Of a DNA stretch of 64,000 nucleotides, positions 1 through 7,245 are shown piece after piece. The notes under the pieces were generated by a model. That model made no database searches. It was given only the letters and a program-made list of their open reading frames with translations, and was not told the DNA's origin. The stretch spans positions 1,922,001 to 1,986,000 of the forward strand of contig NZ_CP135079.1 in the NCBI RefSeq assembly GCF_032121415.1, given 5' to 3'. Positions within the stretch are counted from its first letter, which is position 1. Every line of letters begins with the position of its first letter. This stretch comes from Streptomyces parvus. GTDB taxonomy: Bacteria; Actinomycetota; Actinomycetes; Streptomycetales; Streptomycetaceae. The position numbers and the translations under genes are program-made.

Positions 1-477
1 CGGCACGAACTGAGCGCCTCCCCCGCCGACATGCGGGAGGCCAACCGCCGCTGGCAGGCCATGGTGCGGGCGCCCCGGGGACGCGGATCGCTGCGGCGCT
101 ACCGCTCGGCCCTCGGCGAACCGGAGCTGATCCTGCCGCGCCGGATCGGCGACCTGGAGTGCGAGGCGCTGCTGTGGCCGGTGCCGCTCTGGCCCGCCCT
201 GCGGTTCGAGGTGACGGCCGGGCCGGGCGGCGCCGTCTGGAACGAGTGGCTGGTCCGGGCCCCGGGAGCGGCGGGCCCGGAGCTCACCTCCGTAACGGAT
301 CTGCTCCCCTGGTCGTGCACCGTGGACGAGGCGGCCCGCGCCTTTCCCCCGGCCCGGCCGATGGAGGGCAGCGCCCCGACCCGGTGGTCGCTGGCCGTCA
401 CGGACCCCGAGTCCGGCCGGGAGCGGGTCGCCGAGTTCACCTGGGGCCTGTTCCAGCGGCTGCTGCCGGACTCGTGA
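1..477 (+). CDS. Hypothetical protein, 3' end of a gene entering from the left
   Basis: The reading frame is open from the first base of the window and stops at TGA 475-477, so only about the last 158 residues are visible and the start is outside. The visible part is rich in Pro, Arg and Trp and has no membrane segment, signal peptide or catalytic motif that I recognise. It ends 133 bp before the mbl-like gene on the same strand and may be co-directional with it. An internal ATG at 31 exists, but nothing favours it over read-through from upstream. Function unknown; coding status is supported by G/C third-position bias only. Confidence 0.6.
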   Translation, partial: RHELSASPADMREANRRWQAMVRAPRGRGSLRRYRSALGEPELILPRRIGDLECEALLWPVPLWPALRFEVTAGPGGAVWNEWLVRAPGAAGPELTSVTDLLPWSCTVDEAARAFPPARPMEGSAPTRWSLAVTDPESGRERVAEFTWGLFQRLLPDS

Positions 478-610
478 GCTGAGGAGCCGTCAGCTTCCGC
501 TCCCCTTACGGCGCATCTCAACGCGCGCGACGGGCCGGACGGCGCGACCATGCAAGGAGGGACCGGCCGCCCGCCGGTGCCCCTCCATCCGCGCGCTCGG
601 GAGAACCGCC

Positions 611-1648
611 GTGACCGTCAGCCTTGAGCAGTTGCAGCGTTGCCATGTCGCCGTCGACCTCGGGGCCGCGAGGACCCGGGTGTACGTGAAGGGGCTCGGG
701 CTCGTCGTCGACGAACCGAGCGTCGCCGCCGTCAACACCCGTACCGGCTCCCTCATCGCCGTCGGCGCGCTCGCCGAGCAGATGACCGGCCGCACCCCGG
801 AGTACATCCGGGTGGTCCGCCCGGTCTCCGGCGGGACCGTCGTCGACATCGAGATGGCCCAGCGGATGCTGCGCCATCTGCTGGGCGACAAGCTCCGCCG
901 CCAGTTGCGCCGCAAGCCCCGGCTGCGCGCCGCCGCCTGCACCCCGCACGAGGCCGATCCGCTGGCCCAGCGGGCGACGGTGGAGACCCTGGTCGGGCTC
1001 GGCGCCCGCCGCGTCGAGCTGGTGGACACGCTGATCGCGGCGGCCGTGGGCTGCGGGCTGCCGGTCGAGCAGCCGACCGCCACCATGATCATGGCGTGCG
1101 GGGCCGCCACCACTCAGATCGCGGTGCTCTCCCTCGGCTCGATCGTGACCGCCGTACGGCTCCCGGTGGGCGGCAACGCGATCGACGAGGCGGTCATCCA
1201 GTACCTGCGCCAGCACCACGAGCTGCTGCTGCCGAGCCAGTCGGTGCGCCCGCTCCAGCTGGCGCTTCACGGCAACGGGCTCCAGCTGACCGGTCCCGCC
1301 CTCACCGACATCCACGGCCGCGACGTGGCGACCGGTCTGGCCCGCACGGTGCAGGTCGACACCGCCGCCGTCCGCCAGGCCATCAACACCCCGCTCACCG
1401 CGGTGCTCGACGGGGTGGGCAAGGTGCTCCGCGACTGCCCGCCGGACCTGGTGGCCGACCTCGCCGACCGCGGGATCATGATGGTCGGCGGCAGCGCGCT
1501 GCTCCCCGGCCTCGACCAGATGCTGCGGGACGCGACCGGGATGCCGGTGCACATCGCCGAACGCCCCGACGTCTGCTCGGTACTCGGCCTGGGCGCGATG
1601 CTGGAGGGAAAGATCCAGCCGATGGTCCTCAATCCGCTGGCGGGGTGA
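611..1648 (+). CDS. mbl: MreB/Mbl-family bacterial actin
   Basis: A 345-residue actin-fold protein. The phosphate-1 loop is near residue 10 (VDLGAARTRVY), the phosphate-2 region near 160-172 (GAATTQIAVLS) and the adenosine motif near 295 (MMVGGSALLPG). In streptomycetes MreB and Mbl act in the spore wall during sporulation rather than in rod elongation. The GTG start follows GGGAG with seven bases of spacing. Length and overall pattern fit Mbl rather than the shorter third Streptomyces homologue. Oddities: the usual DIGGGTTE of phosphate-2 is replaced (Asp to Ala, TTE to TTQ), so ATP hydrolysis may be weak or absent. The stop overlaps the start of the histidine kinase gene. Family assignment is firm; the Mbl label rests on remembered similarity and neighbourhood. 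Confidence 0.8.
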   Translation: MTVSLEQLQRCHVAVDLGAARTRVYVKGLGLVVDEPSVAAVNTRTGSLIAVGALAEQMTGRTPEYIRVVRPVSGGTVVDIEMAQRMLRHLLGDKLRRQLRRKPRLRAAACTPHEADPLAQRATVETLVGLGARRVELVDTLIAAAVGCGLPVEQPTATMIMACGAATTQIAVLSLGSIVTAVRLPVGGNAIDEAVIQYLRQHHELLLPSQSVRPLQLALHGNGLQLTGPALTDIHGRDVATGLARTVQVDTAAVRQAINTPLTAVLDGVGKVLRDCPPDLVADLADRGIMMVGGSALLPGLDQMLRDATGMPVHIAERPDVCSVLGLGAMLEGKIQPMVLNPLAG

Positions 1649-3204
1649 GCGCGTCGGCGCGGACGCCCGGGACCATGGAGCCGGGACCGGCCGGGAGCGG
1701 GCCGGGCAGCACCGGGGCCCAGCCGGAACCGGCTGAGGCCGATGCCGCCGTCGGGCGGCTGCCGATGCTTCTGGAGGCGGTCCTCAACGTCGGCAGCGAT
1801 CTGGACCTGGGCTCCACCCTCCAGCAGATCGTGGAGACCGCGACGGCTCTCACCGGGGCCCGCCACGGTGCGCTCGCGGTGCTGGAACCCGACCGGGACC
1901 GGATCGACGCCCTGTACACCACCGGAACGGCGGAGGCGGAGGCGGAGGCGGAGGCGAGCTTCCTCCGGGCGCCCATCGTGGTGCACACCGAGGTCTTCGG
2001 TCACCTCTGCCTCGGCGGAAAGCGGCCGGGGCCGTTCACCGACACGGACCTGGGCCTGCTGCGGGCCCTGGCCGCCCAGGCGGGCATCGCGATCGGCAAC
2101 GCCCGGCTGTACGGGACGGCCCGGCAGCGCGAGCGCTGGATCGCGGGCGCGGCGGCCGTCACCACGGCCCTGCTGACCGGCACCGACGCGGCCGACGCGC
2201 TGATGACGGTGGCCGAGCAGGCCCGGGTGCTGGCGGGCGCGTCGGCCGGGGTGATCCTCCAGCCGACGGAGGAGGGCGGGATGGAGATCGTCACCGCTTC
2301 GACGCCGGACGATCCGGCGGGCATCGTCGGCACGGTGATCGAGCCCGGCTCCCCGGTGCTCGTGCAGTTGCTCGGCGGGGAACCGGTCTTCATCGACGAC
2401 TCGGCCGCCGATCCCCGGATGACCACCGGCGTACGCTCCCGCTTCGGGCCGAGCATGATGCTGCCGCTGCAGAGCGGCGGGCGGCTCATCGGCACCCTCG
2501 CCCTGCCCCGGCGGCGTGGCGAGCGCCCCTACACGGAGCTGGACCGGTTGCTGGCGACCCAGTTCGCCTCACAGGCGGCCCTCGCCCTGGTGCTGGCGGA
2601 CGCGCAGGCCGACCGGGAGCAGCTCGCGGTGTACGAGGACCGCGACCGGATCGCCCGTGACCTGCACGATCTGGTGGTCCAGCGGCTCTTCGCCACCGAG
2701 ATGATGCTGGAGTCGACCCGGCGGCGGGCCGCGTCGGAGGAGAGCCCGGGCGCCCGGGGCCGCGGGGAGGCGGAGGAGCAGGCGGAGGCCGGCGTGCTGC
2801 TGGGGCGGGCCGTGGACGAGCTGGATTCCACCATCCAGGAGGTCCGCACCGCCATCTTCGCGCTCCAGCAGCCGCCCGCCGCCGCCCCGAGCACCTTCCG
2901 GGGCCGGGTGCTGCGGGAGACCGGGGGTGCGGCGGCCCTGCTGGGCTTCCCGCCGTCCGTGCAGTTCACCGGGGCCGTGGACGCGCTGGTGGGCGAGGAG
3001 ACGGGCCGGGAACTGCTGGCCGCCCTGCGCGGGGCGCTGGCCGCCGCGCACCGCAGGCCCGGAGTCTCGGCCATCGAGGTCGAGGTGGACGCCACGGTCC
3101 GGCTGCCGGACGGGCGGAGCGGGGTGCGGCTGGTGGTCGCGGACGACGGGCGTGGCGAGGACGGCGGCCGACCGACGACCGTGACCTGGCAGGCCCCGAT
3201 CTGA
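1645..3204 (+). CDS. Cytosolic GAF-GAF histidine kinase, DevS/DosS type, degenerate ATPase
   Basis: A 519-residue protein with two GAF domains (about 45-155 and 175-318), a HisKA_3 dimerisation domain with phospho-acceptor His341 in RIARDLHDLVVQRLF, and a short C-terminal HATPase remnant (455-519). The start is taken as GTG 1645, overlapping the mbl stop as GTGA, which implies translational coupling; ATG 1675 is an alternative. In DevS-like kinases the ATPase has an N-box Asn (SNAxRHA) and a G2 box with an ATP lid. Here the N-box reads AAAHRRP and the chain jumps from DDGRG almost directly to the terminal TTVTWQAP, so N-box Asn, G2 box and lid are missing. A run of GAG/GCG codons gives an EAEAEAEA tract near residue 100. 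No response regulator gene lies beside it. Confidence 0.8.
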   Translation: MSASARTPGTMEPGPAGSGPGSTGAQPEPAEADAAVGRLPMLLEAVLNVGSDLDLGSTLQQIVETATALTGARHGALAVLEPDRDRIDALYTTGTAEAEAEAEASFLRAPIVVHTEVFGHLCLGGKRPGPFTDTDLGLLRALAAQAGIAIGNARLYGTARQRERWIAGAAAVTTALLTGTDAADALMTVAEQARVLAGASAGVILQPTEEGGMEIVTASTPDDPAGIVGTVIEPGSPVLVQLLGGEPVFIDDSAADPRMTTGVRSRFGPSMMLPLQSGGRLIGTLALPRRRGERPYTELDRLLATQFASQAALALVLADAQADREQLAVYEDRDRIARDLHDLVVQRLFATEMMLESTRRRAASEESPGARGRGEAEEQAEAGVLLGRAVDELDSTIQEVRTAIFALQQPPAAAPSTFRGRVLRETGGAAALLGFPPSVQFTGAVDALVGEETGRELLAALRGALAAAHRRPGVSAIEVEVDATVRLPDGRSGVRLVVADDGRGEDGGRPTTVTWQAPI

Positions 3205-3226
3205 TCCCGGGCCCGGCGGGGCGGAC

Positions 3227-3658
3227 TCAGTGCTTCGGGGCCGCCCGCAGCGCGATCCGGGTGTTCGAGTGGGCGACGCCCGCCTCCCGTTTCAGCCGGC
3301 GCAGCAGGCTGTCCAGCGCCCCCGGGTCGGCGGCGGTGGCCCGCAGGAGGTAGTCGTGGCCGCCGGTCACATGCACCACCTCCGTGATTCCCGGCAGCAT
3401 CAGCACCGAGCGTTCGAACTCCTCGTTCGTCGTGTCGAGGCGCAACGTCACATCGATGAAGACGACCAGGCCCGAACGGGTGTCGGCGGCCGGGTCGACG
3501 ATGACGGTGAAGCCCCGGATGACCCCGTCGCGGCGCATCCGGCGGACCCGGTCGCCCGCCGCGTTGGCGCTGAGACCCACGCGTACGCCCAGATCCCGGT
3601 ACGAGATCCGGGCGTCCTCCTGGAGAATGCCGAGGATTTCCCTGTCCAGCCGATCCAT
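3227..3658 (-). CDS. Lrp/AsnC-family transcriptional regulator
   Basis: A 143-residue protein starting MDRLDREIL, with an N-terminal winged helix-turn-helix (about 5-60; recognition helix around VGLSANAAGDRVRRM) and a C-terminal RAM/AsnC ligand domain (about 65-140). The usual family length is 140-160. The start was set at ATG 3658 because family members begin here; the open frame upstream is low-complexity. Such regulators respond to amino acids and often act on the adjacent divergent gene, here the MFS carrier whose start is 119 bp away. The intergenic space is less GC-rich and contains CCATATGG and CAATTG palindromes at the start site, which could be operator sequence. Ligand and targets are not deducible. 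Confidence 0.9.
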   Translation of the reverse strand: MDRLDREILGILQEDARISYRDLGVRVGLSANAAGDRVRRMRRDGVIRGFTVIVDPAADTRSGLVVFIDVTLRLDTTNEEFERSVLMLPGITEVVHVTGGHDYLLRATAADPGALDSLLRRLKREAGVAHSNTRIALRAAPKH

Positions 3659-3776
3659 ATGGCAATTGTCCCAGTTTGTGACGATATTGGCTGAGGGAGC
3701 CCGGGGGCGGACCGCTGTCGCCCGGTCGGCGCAGTCCCACGGGCCGTGCGATCGCCCGCCCCCTTGACTTGCTCGT

Positions 3777-5000
3777 GTGGACACCTCCGTCAAGCAGTCC
3801 CCCGAGCCGCCCGCACCGGCGGCAGCGGCGCCGTCCCCGGCCGCGTACCGCAATCTCGTCCTGGCGACGGCCGGCTTCGCGCTGACCTTCTGGGCGTGGA
3901 ATCTGATCGCGCCGATGTCCGGGGACTACAAGGACCGGCTGGGCCTCAGCTCGTTCCAGCAGTCGTTCCTGGTGGCGGTGCCGGTGCTGGTCGGGTCGCT
4001 CGGCCGGATCCCGGTGGGGGCGCTGACGGACAAGTACGGCGCGAAGCTGATGTTCCCGCTGGTCTCCGCTCTGACGATCGTGCCGGTGCTGCTGCTGATC
4101 CCGGCGAAGAACTCGTACGCGGCGATGATCGCGGTCGGCTTCCTGCTGGGGCTCGGCGGGACGACGTTCGCGATCGGCGTTCCGCTGGTCAACGCGTGGT
4201 TCCCGCCGCGCAAACGGGGCTTCGCGCTGGGCGTGTTCGGCATGGGCATGGGCGGGGTGGCGCTGTCGGGGTACTTCACCCCCCGGATCGCCGAGCACGG
4301 TGACGATCTGCCGTTCCTCGTGGTCGCGGGGGCGCTGGTGGTGTTCGCGCTGCTCGCCGCCGTCCTGATCAGCGACCACTCCGACCGCAGGATCCCCACG
4401 GACACCCTGGCGCACCGGCTCGCCGAGGCCGGGAAGCTGCGGGTGACCTGGGAGCTGTCGGCGCTGTACGCGATCGGCTTCGGCGGCATCGTGGCGTTCG
4501 GGGTCTATCTGCCGACGTATCTGAAGACCTGGTACGAGATGTCGCCGACCGAGGCGGGCACCAAGGCGGCCGGGTTCGCCCTGGTCACGGTGGTCTTCCG
4601 GCCGGTCGGTGGCTGGCTCTCGGACCGGGTCCACCCGGCGGTGGTGACCTCGTCGGCGCTGCTGCTGGCCGCGCTGATGGCGATCGTGCAGGCCTTCGAG
4701 CCGCCGCTGGACCCGGTCGGTACGATCGCGCTGCTGGCCATGGCGGCCGGGCTCGGCACCGCGAGCGGCAGTGTGTTCGCCCTGGTCTCGCAGGTGACGC
4801 CACAGCCGAAGGTGGGCAGTGTGACGGGCATCGTCGGGGCGATGGGCGGGCTCGGCGGGTTCGTGCCGCCGCTGGTGATGGGCGCGATCTACAGCGCCAA
4901 GGACAGCTACGCGATCGGTTTCATGCTGCTGTCCGATCTGGCGCTGGCGGGGTGTGTGTACGCGTACGGGCGGATGCGGACCGTCCAGCGCGACGAGTGA
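3777..5000 (+). CDS. MFS transporter, nitrate/nitrite porter-like (NNP)
   Basis: A 407-residue protein with about 12 predicted membrane segments. It has the MFS loop 2-3 signature (GALTDKYGAK) and a glycine-rich segment with a following WFPPRKRGFALG that resembles the NarK/NNP family. The strict NNP nitrate signatures (GxGGGN-type) are only partly kept, so the substrate could be another small anion such as cyanate, formate or a carboxylate. GTG 3777 has no Shine-Dalgarno sequence ahead of it, so a leaderless transcript is possible. It is divergent from the Lrp/AsnC regulator, which may control it. A strong bidirectional hairpin follows the stop codon. Confidence 0.75.
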   Translation: MDTSVKQSPEPPAPAAAAPSPAAYRNLVLATAGFALTFWAWNLIAPMSGDYKDRLGLSSFQQSFLVAVPVLVGSLGRIPVGALTDKYGAKLMFPLVSALTIVPVLLLIPAKNSYAAMIAVGFLLGLGGTTFAIGVPLVNAWFPPRKRGFALGVFGMGMGGVALSGYFTPRIAEHGDDLPFLVVAGALVVFALLAAVLISDHSDRRIPTDTLAHRLAEAGKLRVTWELSALYAIGFGGIVAFGVYLPTYLKTWYEMSPTEAGTKAAGFALVTVVFRPVGGWLSDRVHPAVVTSSALLLAALMAIVQAFEPPLDPVGTIALLAMAAGLGTASGSVFALVSQVTPQPKVGSVTGIVGAMGGLGGFVPPLVMGAIYSAKDSYAIGFMLLSDLALAGCVYAYGRMRTVQRDE

Positions 5001-5017
5001 TCCTCGGCCGGGCGTGA

Positions 5018-5051
5018 GAACGGCCGCGTTCCCGCCGGAACGCGGCCGTTC
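5018..5051. terminator. Bidirectional terminator between convergent genes
   Basis: A perfect 15-bp inverted repeat, GAACGGCCGCGTTCC and its complement, separated by CGCC. It starts 18 bp after the MFS stop and ends 20 bp before the stop of the convergent ThuA-GH99 gene, so it can serve both transcripts. There is no T-run, as is common in Streptomyces. Confidence 0.85.
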
Positions 5052-5070
5052 GTCCATGGGCCCGGCAGGG

Positions 5071-7245
5071 CTACCCGCGCTGCTGCCTCAGCTTCTGTTC
5101 GAACCGGTCGGCCCAGTACGCGGTCCGGTCGAGGTAGGCCGTCTCGGCGGCTTCCCCGGACTTTCCGTAGGCGCCCTCGAAGGTCCCGTAACCGTGGCCC
5201 GGGGGCGGGCTGGAGGAGGCCGGTTCGATGGCGCTGCCCTCGTGCCACTCGTTGAACGAGGTGACCGAGACCCAGGCGGGGTCGCCGCCGACGGCCGGGT
5301 CGAGGGCGTTGTTCCACTCCAGGTCGTAGGAGGCGCCGTCGTCGCGGCCGAGGGTCGGGGTGGTGTTGCCGGGGACGGCCCGGTCGTCGATGTAGCCGGG
5401 GGCGACCGAGGGGGCCCAGACGAGGCCGTTGGCCTTGGCGTAGTCGCCCGCGTTCTTCCAGCCGGGGGCGGTGGCGCCGGCGATGCCGTCGTAGGTGTAG
5501 ATCCCGCCGAAGTGGTCGGCCTTGCTGGTGTCGGTGGTCTGGGCGAGGACGATGGCGGTGTCTTTGACCGCCTCCAGCGCCGACCAGTCCTGGATCTTCA
5601 GGCTCTCGAAGATGTAGTACGCGCTGCGGTCGCCGTGCGCCGCGTCCCGGTAGAACGCGGGGTGGTCGCCGAACTTCTCCTCCAGATAGGCGATGTCGTC
5701 GACGACGGATGCGGCGGTGCGGCCGCCGTACGGTTCGATGTGCCAGGCGACCTCGATGCCCTGGCGGGCGGCGGCGTCCATCACCTCACCGGCGAGGTCG
5801 TCCTCGTACCCCCCTTGTCCCCACCAGCTGTAGACGATGACGCCCGCGCCGGACCGTTTCACCCACTCCATGTGCTGGTCGACGGCTCCGGCGATGTCCC
5901 CGGAGTCGTACGGGCCGAGCTTCGGGTAGAGGTCGGCGCCGATGGAGTCCGGCGGGGTGTGGCCGCCCTGCTGCCAGTGCCGCCAGCTGCCCGCCGGGCC
6001 GTCGGGCGTGCCGTACCAGGGGTAGTAGAAGAGGTGCACGTTGGACGAGCCCTCGCCCTCGGTGGCCGGGGCGCGGGTGAGGGTGAAGCGGTCCACGTCG
6101 AAGAGGGCGCCCGCTCCCCCGGTGAACCGCAGGAACAGCGGACCCGTCCCGGTGGCGGTCAGGGCGGTGGTGACCTCGGTGAAGGTCTCCCAGCCGCCGG
6201 TCGGGGCGACGTCCACGGAGCCGAGGAGCGGTCCGGTGGCGGAGCCGGAGCGGATCTCGATCGTGCCGCCCGCACCGGCCGAGGAGACGGTGGCGGTGAA
6301 GCCGGTGGCCCCGGCGGTGTCGAGGGAGGAGTAGCCCGCCCAGTCGCCGTCGTCGATGTAGCCGAGGGTGGCTCCTGCGCCGGCCGGTCCGTGGGCGGCG
6401 CTCCGGACGCCGGAGGAGGAGGTGTACGCCTCCGCCTCCGCGCTGTCACCGCCCGGGTCCGGGCCCGGGTCGCCGGAGGAGCAGTCCGCCTCGACGGCTC
6501 CGGCCGCGTACTGGACGCCCCCGAGGAGGAGTCGGCGGAAGGCGGGGTCGGCGAAGGACTCGGTGGTGTGGCCGAGCCCGGTGTAGAAGGAGCGGCCCTC
6601 CTGCTGTTCGTGGCACCAGGTGACGGGGTGGTCGCCGCCCATCTCGCCGCCGCTGTAGCTGGATTCGTCCAGGGACTGGAGGACGTGGACGCTGTCGCGG
6701 GGATTGGAGCGGTAGTTGTACCACTCGTCGGTCCGCGTCCAGGTGTCGTCCAGGTGCGCGGTCGCCGGGTGGAGATGGTCCTCGGTCGTGAGGCGGGCCT
6801 CCTGGATCGCCGGGTGGCTCCGGAACCACGCCCCGACCAGGTCCTCGTACTCCGGCCAGTCGTACTCGGTGTCGGCCGCCGCGTGTACGCCGACGAAGCC
6901 GCCGCCCCCGTCGACGTACCCCTTCAGGGCGCTCTGCTGGGTGTCGTTCAGGACGTCGCCGGTGGTGGAGAGGAAGACGACGGCCTCGTACCCGGCGAGG
7001 TTCGCCGGGGTGAAGGCGGTCGCGTCCTCGGTGGCGGTGACGGTGAAGTCGTTCTCCGCTCCCAGCTGTTGGAAGGCAAAGATGCCCGCCGGGATGGAGT
7101 CGTGGCGGAACCCGGCGGTCTTGGAGAAGACCAGGACCTGGTAAGGGCCGGCGGCTGCCGCGTTCTGGACGCCGGGGCTCAGGAAGGCGGCCCCGAGGGC
7201 GAGGGCGACGGCGCAGGCGAGTCGGCGGGTACGGGATCGTCTCAT
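5071..7245 (-). CDS. Secreted ThuA - CBM6 - GH99 fusion protein
   Basis: A 724-residue protein with a Sec-type signal peptide ending near AAAAG at 33. It then has a ThuA/trehalose-utilisation glutamine-amidotransferase-like domain (about 33-245), a Pro/Gly/Asp linker, a carbohydrate-binding module of family 6 type (about 275-390), and a GH99-like catalytic domain to the end. GH99 enzymes are endo-alpha-mannosidases/mannanases. The hallmarks present are FYYPWYG at the domain start, HIEPYGGR in the middle, and SFNEWHEG carrying the two family glutamates spaced E-x-x-E. The ATG overlaps the stop of the upstream sugar dehydrogenase gene as ATGA, so the two are translationally coupled. Likely role: extracellular attack on a glycan such as mannan together with sugar oxidation. 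The exact substrate is inference. Confidence 0.85.
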   Translation of the reverse strand: MRRSRTRRLACAVALALGAAFLSPGVQNAAAAGPYQVLVFSKTAGFRHDSIPAGIFAFQQLGAENDFTVTATEDATAFTPANLAGYEAVVFLSTTGDVLNDTQQSALKGYVDGGGGFVGVHAAADTEYDWPEYEDLVGAWFRSHPAIQEARLTTEDHLHPATAHLDDTWTRTDEWYNYRSNPRDSVHVLQSLDESSYSGGEMGGDHPVTWCHEQQEGRSFYTGLGHTTESFADPAFRRLLLGGVQYAAGAVEADCSSGDPGPDPGGDSAEAEAYTSSSGVRSAAHGPAGAGATLGYIDDGDWAGYSSLDTAGATGFTATVSSAGAGGTIEIRSGSATGPLLGSVDVAPTGGWETFTEVTTALTATGTGPLFLRFTGGAGALFDVDRFTLTRAPATEGEGSSNVHLFYYPWYGTPDGPAGSWRHWQQGGHTPPDSIGADLYPKLGPYDSGDIAGAVDQHMEWVKRSGAGVIVYSWWGQGGYEDDLAGEVMDAAARQGIEVAWHIEPYGGRTAASVVDDIAYLEEKFGDHPAFYRDAAHGDRSAYYIFESLKIQDWSALEAVKDTAIVLAQTTDTSKADHFGGIYTYDGIAGATAPGWKNAGDYAKANGLVWAPSVAPGYIDDRAVPGNTTPTLGRDDGASYDLEWNNALDPAVGGDPAWVSVTSFNEWHEGSAIEPASSSPPPGHGYGTFEGAYGKSGEAAETAYLDRTAYWADRFEQKLRQQRG

